The notes beneath the pieces are model-generated. The model was given only the letters and a program-made list of their open reading frames with translations, searched no databases and was not told the DNA's origin. Source: Blastomussa wellsi (taxonomy: Eukaryota; Cnidaria; Anthozoa; Scleractinia; Plerogyridae). Taken from it: 64,000 nt of DNA. The stretch spans positions 17,765,599-17,829,598 of the forward strand of contig OX393562.1 in NCBI GenBank assembly GCA_947652115.1, written 5' to 3'. The translations under genes were made by a program, and so were the position numbers. Below, in pieces: positions 22,905 to 37,400 of this stretch (its first letter is position 1; each line of letters opens with the position of its first letter).

Positions 22905-22933
22905 CCAGAAGCCTATCACCGATAGGCTTCTGG
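22905..22933. repeat. perfect 13-bp stem hairpin
   Basis: CCAGAAGCCTATC, a 3-base loop, then GATAGGCTTCTGG. No terminator or RNA role is implied in this eukaryotic context. Confidence 0.6.
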
Positions 22934-23268
22934 CTCACTGACAGAAGAAGTCGGTGGAGTATAAAGTATATTTAGATTGTATTTAAATTAATACATACCT
23001 CGTAAATTTATTCACTGTCGCTAAAAAATAGCTTACAGTCGCCTCAGTCAGTCCCTTGTCTTGACAATAAGGTATTTCTGAACAACAAAACAATACAAAT
23101 CGTCGTCTCTTTCAAATAAATTTTAGCAAATTCGCTAATTTTCTGACACCACGCCTAAACAGGCGACTGCATAAACATGATCAGCGTGAATATGGCAAAA
23201 CAAGTTATTCCTTCATTTAATGGTACTCCAATTCTCGCACTTTTTCAAGTTTCGGTCTTCAGTCTCTC

Positions 23269-23327
23269 GTCTCCTTCGCAGCCGGTATTGGGGTCGTCAC
23301 GCAACTCCTAACGGCTGCGAAGGAGAC
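23269..23327. mobile_element. MITE remnant with CTCCTTCGCAGCCG ends
   Basis: GTCTCCTTCGCAGCCG pairs perfectly with CGGCTGCGAAGGAGAC across a 27-bp interior. Confidence 0.6.
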
Positions 23328-23357
23328 TTCACAGTCTCTGAATAATCAATGAGTAAA

Positions 23358-23525
23358 TAGACCAATTCCGATATATTAAAATTCTAACATGGCGACGGGG
23401 CTTGGGGGAATAAAACAAAAGAAATTATTTATTCTGCCCTAAGCCTCGATGCAAAATCTTCTTTTAATTCCCCCAAGCCTCGGCTACATGTGATGTTAGA
23501 ATATTAAATTCCCGGGGTAATTGGT
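23358..23525. mobile_element. diverged copy of the TAGACCAATT palindromic MITE
   Basis: It starts TAGACCAATTCCGATATATT, has the inner pair GGGGCTTGGGGGAATAAA / TTTTAATTCCCCCAAGCC, and ends GGGGTAATTGG. It also carries an inserted AT-rich middle. Confidence 0.65.
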
Positions 23526-23727
23526 GGCTATAAAACGAAAAAAACGTTTGTGACTTATTGGATATTCGCACTGAAAGCTCGTTGATTAAACATTTTAAAA
23601 AGTTTAGACCCATCATGTTAGTGATAACAAAATGACGCTTTTTTTGCAACTGCCTCTCTTCACCCAACAATTTCTGCAACAACACTTCTAACTTTCGTCT
23701 GATCTCGTCTGGGGCCGGGTATTGCGA
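23464..23727 (-). other. coding-like minus-strand stretch, unidentified
   Basis: The minus-strand frame reads SQYPAPDEIRRKLEVLLQKL and then LGEERQLQKKRHFVITN, an amphipathic protein-like sequence, before running into the neighbouring MITE. No start, splice context or family was recognised. It may be a scrap of a transposon protein or a lone exon of a dead gene. Confidence 0.25.
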
Positions 23728-23949
23728 TAAGCGAAAAGTTGTTCATCATTGATTCGGAGAAGGCGAGGGTGGGGCGGTTCATTTCTCTCATTCCTACCAA
23801 AATTGTAGCCGTCTTACAAAGTAAACAGCTTACCTCAGTCAAAACACAAACCGGCATTCTTACTCGCCTAAAGTTGCTAAGTACGCTGAGGGAAAAATGA
23901 ACTTTACTTGATTGGCTGCAAATGCAGCTGGTCATTCACGAAAATGAAA

Positions 23950-25435
23950 GCTCGTTAACGACCATCCACTAAAAAGTAGACAAACCTGCATACCACGTGG
24001 GCAGGGGGGGTGTTGGGGGTCACGGAACCGAAACGGATGCATGCAGTTCTAAATTGGCGGGGTCTCGTCGGTAGAGCATGGAATAGGTGACTGGGTACTT
24101 ATATCGGGATATGGGGACGATTTTGTGATACAAACAAACAAACAAACAAAAGCGGATTGGATTGCCTAATTGTACACTTTCTCTTCACAACACAAAGCAG
24201 TGAGCAAAGTTTTAAATTTGTTCAGTTTTATTGTGCATGAATCAATTATTAATCCATAATCTAGTTTGGTACGTTCAAGGACTCCGTGCCTTATCCTAAC
24301 AATATGGCACATTGAAATTGACGTCTCGTTTCGGGGAGAGATGGGGAGGGTGAAGTAATTGTCGAACTTCTTCAATAATTATAATTTATTTTCTTTTAAA
24401 ACCAGGATTTAATTTAGGTGAATTGATACGGTACGTGATTCAAACTGCATGTACTACCGGTATTCTCTTCATATATTTGAAAGCTTCTAAAATTACATAA
24501 TAAGAAAAAACTTGAAAATAACAATCACAACATCAAATTGAAAATCAGTACAGAAAACTTGGAAGCTGGAATCTAACAAAAGTCATCACTTGAGTGCCAT
24601 GAAACCAAAACCAAAGCAATCACAAAGGCCAATCATGAAGCTAAGCGCGTGAAAAACGCACGTGACTAAGTCGTGAGTTGGTTTGGCTTTACATCTGATT
24701 GGTCGAGGTGGCGCGAAAAGCCAAAACAATCCCGAATTACTTCCGATACTCGATTAAAAACCGCTCTCACTTGTAGTTTCACTACGGGAGCTTTCAAGGT
24801 TTGCGCACAAAACAGTTTTACACTGGCCATGTCTCACGGCTGATTCAAGTCCAGTCTTAGTCCAAAGAAAATAAATACTTCCTAAAGCATCTTGCGATTT
24901 TGGAACAGCTGGTCTTTAAAAATTTTCTTGTCGGTATAATACGCAAACTTGAATACAAGCAGTGAAGTTTCAAATTTTCATATTCTTATTCACTAAATAT
25001 CAGCGCGAGCGCTTGAGAATGCACTAAACATTGGATTTATGGGTGACTTTATGGGTGAATGCCGAAAGTACAGTGAGTTAATCATAACTTGCTGCTTCTT
25101 AACGTGCCTTGATGTATCAGAAAAAGTAATTGTGGTTAAGTGTATTTTTTATGTATGACGCGATGCACTTACGGCAGCTACCCAGAAAACACTGTCACTT
25201 TAGCATGACGCCATAACCATCCGCCATGTCTCTGACAAACACCGCGGGCTCCTCCAGATCTTATGAGTAGTGCCACTGGCATAAAACGCAGCGGAACTCG
25301 TAATGGAATCGAAGGCCCATAACAGGTTGGACATCTGAATGGGGCAACTCTTAGACAATCACAACACGGCAACATGAACCAAGTGCTTTTGGCAATGTCA
25401 GTTATTTTTAGCAAGCGGCAGTTCAACCAGTGACG
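23950..25435. other. region downstream of PDCD11, no gene
   Basis: It holds an (AAAC)n run at about 24130 and a copy of a dispersed 'ATTGGTCGAGGTGGCGCGAAAA' repeat at 24640-24725. The PDCD11 3' UTR must start at 25435 and run leftward, but no clear polyadenylation hexamer was found on that strand. Confidence 0.4.
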
Positions 25436-28400
25436 TTAACTTAGCGCCGCCTTGGATTCAACGTATTCCATAGCCTTGGTCTTAACATTTTCAACACTGA
25501 AAGCGTCGCCATACTTTCGTTCAAAGTCCAAGTACCGTTTGAAGAAGAGCTTCATCTTTTTGGAGGACAGATTGATGTGGATCACTCTCTCGAATATTTG
25601 TCTGAATGAAAACAATAATAAGAAACTAATTATTAATTGCTCTGTTTCCTAGGTGCGTTGGCCTAATGGTTAGTACGCTGGACTCCGTATCGAGAGGTTC
25701 TGGTTTGAGCCCTGGCTGGTTTATGCAAGAAAAGCGGAATAAGCTGGCCTGATGAGCCAATAGGCGCTACACAGACTACCTTTTACTTTGCTTCCACGAC
25801 TGTATCAGGAGAACAGCTGATTGCTTCTTTTGCACGACTTGTTTATGTGTACTAAGCAAACTGACCTAAAGAAATGAGATTCTTCCTTACCTGACAGGCT
25901 CGACATCTCCTTGTTTGATCATCATATCCAGATAAACGGACCACAGATCGCTTCTCTTGGGATAGTTGGTTAGAATGCTCTCAAACATCGTCTGCCCTCG
26001 CTGCGGCTCGCCATATCTGAACTCGAGCAGAGAAAACTGGACTATAGTTTCGACATCTGCAAAAAAAAAAAAAACGACAACAGATGAAGAGAACAACACT
26101 AAGCCACTTTAAAGAGGTTACGTCACGATATTTTGAGTTATTTGTGCAACGAGCCAATTTTTGGAATACTATTAAAAAGTAGGAAACCTCAAATAACAGT
26201 TTACCAAGAAAGAAAAACACCAAAGTGGTGATGCAAAACCAAATAGGAACAAGGATGGAGTAAATCGAGAAAGAGTACCACAAATGACTAATTTTTCTAG
26301 ATGCAAAAGCCATAAACGCTCATTTAACTAAACCTACTAACTGTGAGAGCCTGAGGTCATCCCGGTTTCCTTAGCACGAAGCGACTAGGATTATTGCTAC
26401 TCCCCCTGGATGGGATGCTAGTCCATCGCAGGGTCCCCCCCCCTCCCCCCCGGTACCATGCAGGGTGAAGAAAGGCACTATCAGAGTAAAGTGTCTCGCC
26501 TAAGAACACAACGCAGTGCTCCGGCAGGGCGCGAGGCCGAACAGCAAACAATTTTTACTTTTATAACATCGCAATAGTACAAAATGCACCATTGTGGACA
26601 AGCCCTCCATTGCCTTAGATCTGGACTGGTCAAATAAAAACAACATTCAATCAATGTTCACTCACGCTTTCTCTTCGGTAGACTCTTCAGACTCCTTTGC
26701 AGCAGTTTCCTGCCCAAGTCCAGCTTTCCCTGCTTCATGTAGAACGTTCCGAAACCGACCCACACCTTTTTGCTTTGGCTAAATCGCTTACACATTGTCT
26801 GGTACAGTTGTTCGGCCAACTGAAAGGAAAGTATCAATTTGTGCAAAGTAAATCTCGCCCATACATGTAGAGAAATCCGTCTCTTCAATCAATAAGAAAC
26901 AAATTCTTTGCGCAAACTTATCGGAATGGCTAAGATTTTGCAGCGCTAAGTAGAACAGTTCACTTCCAAAGCCGCGTCGACATGATCACCTTATTTCTAT
27001 CTAATTCTTACCTCCAATTTATCTGTTCTTGTGTAGATACCTATAAGTTGAAAGAACACCTTCTTGGGCTCATTCTCCTGGAGGGCTCGCTCAAACACTT
27101 TAACAAGGGACTCTTGGGTGCCGTACAAGTTTTCCAGGTTCATTAGGGCTACCCACACGTTCAGTTTTTCCTGCTCTTCCCTGAAAAATAAACCAGAAGT
27201 CGAAAATGAATCCCAGATAATGAACACTACAAGTTGCCTCGTGTTATGGGACTGATAAAGGGAGCTCCACACTTTATTAAAGGATTTATAATTTTTGCTC
27301 AATGATGCCTGTCGAAAGCGTTTGGGAAATCGATCCGATGAACCATGCTAAGAGTGGACATGTCCAGCCTATTGTGCAAGCAAGAAACCATATTTCCCAC
27401 CTTACCCACCCTACCCACCCAAGCTAGTATTGTAGCTGCAGCTCTTGAAAGGTTGTAGTTGTACTGTTCCTCTAGTGTAGTAGTTGATATTGTTTGGGGG
27501 TGGGGGTTAGGGGCATTGTTCCTGTGGCTTGTTCTATTTTCTCTCAAAGGGTAGCGAGCGATTCAAGTGAGATCCAGCGAGAACACCCAATCCCTCCCAA
27601 AAACAACAAACACCACCACGACACCGACATCATCAACAACAAAAATAACACGAATAACATTTAAAAATTAAGGGAATCTTGTAGAATGACAAAGGCATTA
27701 TTTCTTTCTTTACAGAGAACAGCCTTTAAGTAAATATCACTATCCCAGTGTAAGGTTTAAACAACAAAAGTGCGAGGAGCACTTTTGTTTCTGGGACATC
27801 GACTGTGAAAACCGTGACGTAACATAGATTAGTGGTTAAAAATGTATTACCTAAATGAGATAGTCTTCAGCGCTCTCTCTGCCACAGCCCGTGCCTTGTC
27901 GATGTCTGTGGTATGAAGATGGTACGCCATGTACTGTAACCACACTACCGAGTTGTTGGGAGATGATAACACGACGCGATCAAAGTCCTCGGCAGTCTCG
28001 GGTACGCGATCCTGGTCTAGAAGCGATTGTTCCGTCTGCAGAGATACAAAGACCGCCATTTAATGTACTACCGGCTGTGCGACAGATTATATCGTGGGTT
28101 CACAGAAGGAGTTCAATCTCTTGATTCATTTCACTGTCTGCGTTTGGCTGGAGAGATCACGATCATAACCGCTAAACGAAGAATTCTAGTGCCCGCATGC
28201 TGGTGTTTAACTCCAGTTTGTTCAACACTATTAATGAGGAATGCTGGTTTATATGCGCTGCGAATATTCCCAGCATTCTTCAATGGTTTCCCCCACAATA
28301 AATTTCCAGTATATTTTATACTTCCGAGTAAAAAGAGGCATTGTGTATAGAGTTCAGTGTGTTGGACAATAGAACACAATTGCTTGAACGTAGAGCACGA

Positions 28401-31400
28401 GTCAGGAGTTCAGTTACCATTTGGCCAAGAACTTCACGCCTTCTTGTAAAGCTAACCGTCAAGGAGTTACATGGTTTGTGCACCTTGAAAATTCACCCTA
28501 ATCCGCCTCAATCTTCTCCATGATTTAGTATCACCTCTTTGGTGTTTTTCTTCCTTAGTAATCTATTATTTTGAGGTTTCCTACTCAAAATATCATGACG
28601 TCGCCCCTTTTAAACCCCATGCCTTGCATTCGACGCTTTTTTTTTTCAACTCTTCAGAGTTACATGCCGCAAATGATGATGACGATGATTACATTCAAAA
28701 TACTTTGTTATACTTTGAAGTGATGAACATACCTTATACAAGAAATCCTCTTCGGCTTTCTTTGCTGCTCTCTTCTGCCGTTTGCTCTTCTTGCGAGCAA
28801 CCTACAGGCGTGGAAGAGAAAAAACACGGTTTTAGATCCACTTTATAACCTCTTGGAATTAATTTCTTATAACTCTTTACAACACTTAATTATTATTTTT
28901 TAATATCAACAACAAAAAGTTGTTCTCATAACTCCAAGCATGAAAACGCAACCGGTGCCAAGCGCGGGAAAACACGCGTCACGTCAACGCTTGGTTTTAG
29001 TTTCACTTTTGATTGGCTGAAAAAAAGCATTAACTCTGATTGGTCGCAACAGGTTGCAACGTTTTCTCCAACCATTTACACAACATAAACAACACAATTC
29101 ACATGCACCGCATACCTGAGAGCTGGCTTCGGTTTCACTCTCGCTGCTTTCATCGTCATCTTCATGTTCTCTTTTGTTGTTTTGCGGCTTCTCTCCGAAA
29201 TTGCCCTCCTCACTCCAGTCAAATCCACTGGAAACCTGCAAGTTTGACGGGTGCATAAGAAAGAGTTTTATAACACTACACGTCCTTATTCCTTCCATTC
29301 CTTACCTGAAAATAGAGCATTTGTTACAAGGTCGGTTCTAAGCACTTTGTGGCAAGCTTTCTTTCATGTCGAGGTGCCAGTTCATCGATTGGTTAGAATT
29401 TGAAGCTCGTCCTAGTTCCCTGCGCAACTCCGAAATAGCCAGTGAGGAGCTAATTCGAAGGCAATCTTTTTGCTTCATACAGATAAAAACATTATCCGCA
29501 CTACTAGGAAAAGTTATATTACATCACGGAGCCCACATCACGTTTAATTAATTTACATTCATTCGCGCAGTCACTACCCAAACAGAAGCCGAGCCGGGAC
29601 AGCTTCCATTTGGTTTCTAATTGGATTACATCTCAACGAAAAAAAGCGAACAAAGCGGCCATTCTTTTTGGCTCCTTGCTGATTGCAAGCGAAGTCGAAT
29701 TAATTTTTAGCTTATTTGATGACGGTGTACTTCGCTAAAGAAAAATACTTTATCGAGCTTTACCTGTAATCTTGGGACACCGTTTGTCTTGTGCTTCTCA
29801 GCGTCTTGGTCCTATCACATTGATTAAAAATAGTAAGATTCATTCCAATCATTGCAATATTGCTCTATTCTTTGACAGAATCAGTCACAATTTTTCATCT
29901 TTCTCTGCTATCAGCTACTTTAGTAATCGGATTGTTGTTGCGATAAATGCTGTTAATGCCATGCAATAGAAGAGCGATTTTCGACTGACTGTAGTAAAAC
30001 CAAAACTAAACTAACCACCCTGGCCAATCACAGTTGTCGTCACGGGCAATTCAATGAACCAATCAAAACTCACAACAAGCACATGTAGCCGACACTAAGC
30101 GCGGGAAAAGTTACGATTGGTCATTATGGTCATGCACCAGGGGCGGATCCAGGATTTTTCTTAGGAGGGGGTGCACCACTACCTTAAGGAATGCGTAATT
30201 GGTGGGTGAAGTACAGTACGTAAGCAGAATACTAGTGATATTAGAAAGTCGCAGGTCTTCTCAGGGAGGGGTGCGCACCCCATGCACCCTCACCCTAGAT
30301 CCACCCCTGCACTTGTTTGATTATCATTCCTTTCCACCGCCATATTACTAACTACCGGTCTTCTCAGGGAGGGGTGCGCACCCCCTGCACCCTCCCCCTA
30401 GATCCGCCCCTGTGCACTTAGCTTCGAGATGGCTAGGTTATGAGTATGCTACTAGCCAGTATGTTCATTCACAAAACAAATGTTTCGTTGTTTGCCACTG
30501 CCGAAATACAAAACTGTAAATTTTGGAACATTCAGACCACACAAACCACCGGAAAAATAGGAGACGGGAAACCGAGAAATCCCCTAGCATGCACCTCATC
30601 TAACAAGATGAAAATATCTCGTTTATAGACAGCTACAATATTTCTTTGCGGATTTACGACAGGCTATGTTACCAAACCAAGCCAAATAAATTAACATTGC
30701 CTGACCTCTTCATCCGAACTGCTTTCAGATCCATCGTCCTCTTCCTCGCTTACCCCTCCTGGACTGTCCTCATGATCGGAGTCTGCAAAACATGCAATAC
30801 TGAGATTTAACTTCGTCTCAAACGAGCACAATCGCTGGTTAGTTTTGTCGTTCGGTGAAACACACAAACAAGACGTCTTATTTCGGTTTTACCTCAATGT
30901 AAGAAAATTAGAACATATTTCTTTGTTTTGGAGCTCTATATTGTTTTGAGTGCTTTGTTCTTTTGGTCGTTGTCTGCTTTTCTTCACTGGTGTGTTCTAC
31001 ACGTTCTTACACTGAGGATGAGCGCTTATTTCAGTTTTAACCTTGAACCTGCTTAGTTGTCCCTATGAGGCTATTAACGACGCTGGAGATAATGGCATGC
31101 AGTTGAAAAATCCTCTTTTCCATGCATCACTCCTCCCATCGCATATTAACTTTTTCATTCAGTCGGGGGAAGACGTGCCAGTTGATCACGAACGCCCGCC
31201 TCCGAGACAGGACTGAGCCCACGGTCTTTAATAGTAACCGAAGTTGCTAAGCAACATGACGCGTTTGCTCGCGCGATTAATTTTGGAAACATCGACAGTC
31301 CGCAACGATTATTCGACCGTCATATAGTTTCAGTGAGACGTCTGGCTGCATCGCTGCCTGTTATCGAGAATGAAATTAGTATGAACATGACCTTGAGAAG

Positions 31401-34400
31401 GAAAGAAAAAGGTTTGAGCTGTTGAGGGTTCGAGCCATACAGAAATATCTACGTTACGTAGTTTAGCAGCAGATATTTTTTTCTGCACGTTCTGTCATGT
31501 TATTTCTTATACTGCGTACTTCCAGGCCATAACCCAGTAATCATCGTGATTTGCGGTTATTCCAATTTAGTACAGAATCGGTATTTTACCGTATTACAAC
31601 GCTATGTTATTTATTTACCTGTCTTGAGCCTCTTCAATATTTCTTCGGCCTCCTCGTCTGACTCATCCTTTGTTTCGCTATCGTTCGCCTTCTTTCTCTT
31701 CCTTTTCTGCTCCTTCCTTTCCTTGTCTCGCTTCTCTTCTTCAAACCGCTTTGGTTTAGGAGCTGGGTCGGGTCCCCCAACATCTGTTCCCTTTAGGGAC
31801 AATTCCACGTGACCTTTGGTTGAGTCAACACTACATCAAAGAAAAGGCAACGGTATCAGCTAGGTTATCCCTTTGGAGCAGGATTCAAACAAGTCTCAAA
31901 AATACAAAATGGCCAATCATAGTCATATGAAACACGATGAAACACAAGGAAGCTAGCCCAGTCCCGAGGCGTTCTCCACTCAAGGGAACCTGGGCTGATC
32001 CGCGAGTGGTGACATCACCGAAGAGCACTCGCCTGCTCCCGTTCCAGGCTTTGCGCGGTTACCAGGCTACAAGGAGCCACTGAGATGCGATTGGTATTCT
32101 TGGTTTTCACGTGACGTCAGAAAAAAACTAAAATTAAAAATTTTGAGTTCTCAACTTCGTCAGGTAAAAGTCATTTTTAAACATGTATCTGCTGGCCTGT
32201 TTTCAGCTCGGTAGACGGCTTTGTTTTGAAAATAGAACAGTTCGAATTTTCCACAATGCGTGACATCAGCATTGTTCAGTTCTGGGTAACATGTTACGTG
32301 TGCGAAAATATCGATTCGCCTTATGTTTTCGAGTTCTGAGTAACCGATATGTTAAGGGAAGTGTCTATGCGAATGTTTTCAAGTTTAACAACGGGAAGAA
32401 ACGTTTTGAGAGAGCCAAAGTAAACTCCGGATGTTTCCACTGGTTTCCCTCAGAGGGGCTCCAACATGGCGTCTCCATACTAAACACAATAATTTTCAAT
32501 GATACGCTTTGCCGAGTAACTCGACTTCGGAATATCGTACATCCCCGAAACTTTGGCACGTTGTTTATTTATTACTCTTCTACGACATTTCAATTTCTTG
32601 ACTCAATTTATTGAATGGTAAGCGATTTTATTTCTGACGTGCGTGAAACTTGCGTGATAATTGCGTGACGTGAAAGCCACCAATAGGCTTTAAATATTTC
32701 ATAATAATTAGTTAATTATTAGCATACCTAAACTAATGAAATTTGTAGTTGTATGTAACTCGTTAATTCAGTTCCTTTTAAATTTGTAGCTACCAGAGAG
32801 TTATGTTATATCATAATCATTATCATTATTATTATTATTGGGTTCTGCATGTGATTGGTTGAGAAGGTGGAAACCGTTATCAAAGCATATATCATTGTAA
32901 AGTAGAAACAATGCAATTCGGTTTAACGTTCATCAAATGATTACCAAGAAGAGGAAAAAAAAAGTACTTCAGAGTGAACGGCAAAATAGTTTAAAGTGCC
33001 TATGAAATGAAAAAATGAGCTATTGAAAAATAAGCGTATTTGAAAGGCCTTTAAAAGTGAAGAAAAATGACGCTTTCCTTTTTGTGATATCTCCTCTCGT
33101 TCCAAAGATATTCAAGATATTTGTATTATGCAAATTAGGCACTGATGATGTCACAAGGTGTGATAGTATGGGTGTAAAAACACAAAATATAGCATAACTC
33201 TGCAAGTACTGATGCAGTGCAATTGGAACTTTGCAAGCACATTGCACCCAAAGGAATACACCTCTTGATGCATATTTTTATGTTGCTATGGCAACAATCT
33301 TGGTTCCAGTCTCTTTTCTCTTTAAATCAAATATTATTCGTTTGTAACTGCATAGGGCAAATGATTGATCCCATTTAAAGCGTGTGCAATTCCCATATTG
33401 CACTAACTCTTCTAATTAACCTTTGGGAAGTGGACGATGTTTGCTCAAGATTAAACACAGGAATAAACATTCCTGTATATTAGAGATCTGGAACAGTTCT
33501 GTTGCCATAGCAACACCAAAATATACACCATCTAATGTATTTCTTATGCTATAACATGCTCACCAAGTTTCAATATCATTGCGTCATTACTTGCAGAGAT
33601 ATGCTATATTTTGTGTCTGTGAACCCATACTATCACACCTCGTGACATCATCAGTACCTAATTTGCATAATTCGAAAATCCTGAATATCTCTGGAACGAG
33701 AGGAGATATCACAAAAAGGAAAACGCCATTCTTCTTCTTTTTTAAAGGCCTTTCAAGCGAACTTATTTTTCAATAGCTCGTTTTTTCATTTCATAGGCAC
33801 TTTAAGGGGTCGTTCAAATGAACGACTTAAACATGATTTTGACCATGTTCCCAGTCCACACACGTTCCGCGAAGCTTTCCATGTATTGTATTTCAAGTTC
33901 GGTCATCGTTCCAAACGACTTTTCAATAGACCAATTTCGATATTTTAATATTCAGCCTAATACAATAGACATCACTGCGAGGCTCCGGGGAATAAATCCC
34001 ACAAACTCTATAATTTATACCCCGGAGCCTCGTTCTGAGGTCTATTGTTTTTGGCTGAATTTTAAAATATCGAAATTGGTCTATTTTAAGACCAATTTGG
34101 GTGATGCTCCATATACCAAGTCAATAAGTGTACTATTGTGTCGTTCTATTGTGTGAAGTCTATTGTGCTATTGTTTAAGGGCTAGGCTCCATTGTTGTGT
34201 TCTTTGTGACTTGCTATTGACTTAGTATATGGCGCTCGACCCACCAATTTGGCTGAAATATCGTGACCTTGTCCCTCGTAAGCCCACATAAACTACAAAG
34301 CATTTACCTTAATACTTTGCCTTTCACCAGTTTTCCCTGTGGAAACAGAGGTTTCCAAAGCTTCACGTAGTACTGCGAAAGGTTCTTTATCTGTACCCGA

Positions 34401-37400
34401 GCGACAATGTGATGTGCGAGCCTGTTAACAAATACAACAAATGAATCTCTAGATTACCAAGGATAGCCTTAAGAAAAAGAAAATAAAAAATATTTTCAAC
34501 CCCAATTTCTTCCCCTTTCCAATATTTCATCGAACCATTGAAGCAATTTCTTCCCAAGTCAAAGGTTCGAAACTTTAGCTCAGTTACCGCAAAGTAAACC
34601 CACCTGATGTCATATGTGAGTATTCAAACCTTCCGTTTTACCATCAGATTCTATCTCGCTCCGCGCGCAATACAAACCAATTCGTCTACAGCTGTTTTGA
34701 CATAGGTTGTCGGACAATCTCGAAAGGTAATCTGTCAGTTACGCAATGACTTTTAATACGTCAAATAAATCCATAATACATCAAAACCGCAAGCAAGTCA
34801 ACATTGGTTTTGGTTTAACTTCTGATTGGATAAGAAAATGGCGCGAGTTTTTTCAGCCAACCACTAAGCGCGTTAATGCAAAACAAAGTAAACGTGAATT
34901 TCCTCTGACAGTCAAGTGAAGTTACTGTTATATTTCACTCGGTCAATTGTGCGGCCATTTTCTAATGTCTCCATTTAGTTAAAATCCGTGACACAATTCC
35001 TTTAAAGGAGTATAATCTCGTTCGTTACCTGACAAACACACCGCAGTCAGAGCAGCTCTTTACGTAGCCCCGAACGATATCTCCTTCTTTCAAGTCACTC
35101 AAGCTTTTAATCTCGCGGTCCAGCTCACCAGTCCCTGAAACTGTTACAAACATCACATCGGTAAAGCGATTGTTTACTGTATGACATGACTATATCTGCA
35201 CCCAGATTCGGCAAAATCTTTTATCGCAGGACATTAACTCATATCTTACGGAAAGCACTCCACATTATTTAATAATCATTTTAGCCAAACGTTTATAGAC
35301 GAGAGAAAATTTACCAACGAAGAGATGTAAACAAGCCAGTTTCGCGCTTGTAATGTACGACTTCCACACCACACATCACTCTGATAACAATCCAAATCCA
35401 ACAGAGACGAAGGGCATAAGAGACATACCAACTGAAATGATGTTGTCGTTCGAAAAAAAGGAAGAAACACGACAAAAGCCAAATAGAAATGAATAAACTA
35501 ATGGTATCACCAGGCATATTACATGTGCAAAATTATACTATAAGAAAGCCTGTCATTATACCGTGGCGCTGTCTGTTTTGCAAATTATTACAAACCCAGC
35601 ATGTAGTTTGTTTGAAAGTTCGAGCAATAAGAGAGCAATAATTAAAAACTAAGGTAGCATTTTTAACATTACATAATAATTGCATAATTAAAACAGTGAC
35701 CGTGGTTTGGAAATGTGCTCTTAATTAGCATAGATTTTTACGATTTTCTTCCTTCGTTTTCCTTAGCTTTAGTTTCCATTGAGAAGATATATCAAACAAT
35801 CGAGACTATGTTTCATCACGTTTCAAAACACCTCGGAGCTCGTTAAAAATATACAGCTGCGTGTCGTATTTCCACCTCTCTCCTCGGTGTTTCGAAATGT
35901 GATGAAACACCGTCTCATCTAACTTTAATTCACTTCTCTGAGTGACATAGAATTACGATTCTCAAGCATTCTCAAGAACGTTAATGCCAAACTTTGTGAA
36001 CCTGTTCGTTATTTGATTTTGAATTGACGTGGGACGTCTGTTTTGATTTAAATAACTGGAAAACTTCAAATTAAATTTTCTCTCGAGAAGTCTGCTTCAG
36101 AGCTAACAATGTCACCATGCTGTGAGCCTTTTATGGTAACGTTTGTTATTTTGACTTTATTGCTTTATATGACAACAATGTCAGTTGCAATTAGGTGAGT
36201 ATTTACCTTCCTCGTTCACCGTGGACACAGCTTCGGTCCTACCATACAAGAAAGAGCCAAATAAGTGAATACTTTTGTCAACGCTAAAGTAGGTGACACT
36301 GAGAAAAGGTCTGCTAAAGGCCAGGCAAGGTGGGACTTATTATAAAACTGCCTTCAAGTCAAAGAGAACTTTGAAATGATAGTTTACCAAGGTAGAAAAG
36401 GCACCAGAGATGTAACAACACGCTGAGAACAAACAAGGATGGCTTTGAATAAGGAAGAAGGATGTAATTGACAAACTTGACAAATTTGGGCTAAAGTTTA
36501 CAAGGGGTGTCATCGTTCACAGAGTTCCTTTAAGCTATCAGGGACTTTAAGATCGGAGACGCGAAGGCTCTCAGCACACGGTGGCTGACAAAGGACTGGG
36601 ACTAGAACGCCGTCGTTTGCGCGCGTTGGAACAAATATACTCATGTTTTGTACAGAACGTCAAAACAGGCAAACCCACGCTCTCGACGTGACCTGATAAC
36701 CATCAAGACAACGACATGAGCATGCGCAACAAGTCTCGTCTTTGAAAATTTACTTCCGGTCGCGTCTTACAGTCGTCGCGTGCCGGATCAACGTTTAACA
36801 CGTTTTGCATTACCCAGACATGACAGAGAGTGAAAAGGTTATCACGGCAAGTATGATTAAGTGAGAACAATATAATTTTTCGATGCGTTTTCCAGGGCCC
36901 TGGATCGACACTCAAAAATTCCAAGAGTTTCCGAGGGATTTCAGGAGCTGGGTACAAGAACTGTCTGCATTTTCAGACATTTGAACGTTTGTGTGGAAAA
37001 CAATCTATTCGACATACAAACATCTGAATATCCTGCAACAACTTTGTGTCTAAATAGTTCTCACCTTGAGGGTCTCAGTGACAGATCAAAGTGGTCTTTT
37101 CCCGTTGTCGACAAAACGAAACACCTGTAGATGAAAAAAGACATCGAAAACAAAGTCAAAGATCTTGGAAAACAAACTTTGGAAAAACCAAGACCTTGTC
37201 CACAATCTTGGAAAAACAAAGATCAAGACCTTAGTAAACCAAGAGCTTCAAAAACCGAGATATTTGAAAACCAAGATCTTGGAAAACCAAGAACTTGGAA
37301 AAACCAAGATCTTGCAAAAACTAAGATCAGGGTTCGTACTAATTTTTGGACTAAAAAGTCAAGGACTTTTCAAGGACATTCCAGGGCACAATTCCAGTTA

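Larger units (their letters stand above)
25436..28035 (-). other. PDCD11: PDCD11 exons for the C-terminal HAT repeat domain
   Basis: Exons 28035-27851, 27180-27012, 26819-26666, 26056-25891, 25601-25436 (840 nt, 279 aa). They encode half-a-TPR (HAT) helices: [77 protein letters not shown] and [17 protein letters not shown]. In yeast Rrp5 this region contacts small-subunit processome proteins and is separable from the S1 part. It is the most conserved portion of the gene here. Confidence 0.95.
28733..31830 (-). other. PDCD11: PDCD11 exons for the charged linker
   Basis: Exons 31830-31619, 30782-30706, 29235-29116, 28801-28733. They encode a low-complexity linker: a Lys/Glu-rich helix ([17 protein letters not shown]), acidic serine tracts ([15 protein letters not shown]), the conserved [10 protein letters not shown] motif (human SSGFAW) and a basic [12 protein letters not shown] stretch. 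It joins the S1 array to the HAT domain and likely contains nuclear/nucleolar localisation signals. Confidence 0.92.

Noticed and set aside
33020..33776. Two similar 65-75-codon frames on opposite strands.
   Set aside because: They are translations of the two inverted arms of the TTAA element and have no coding features.
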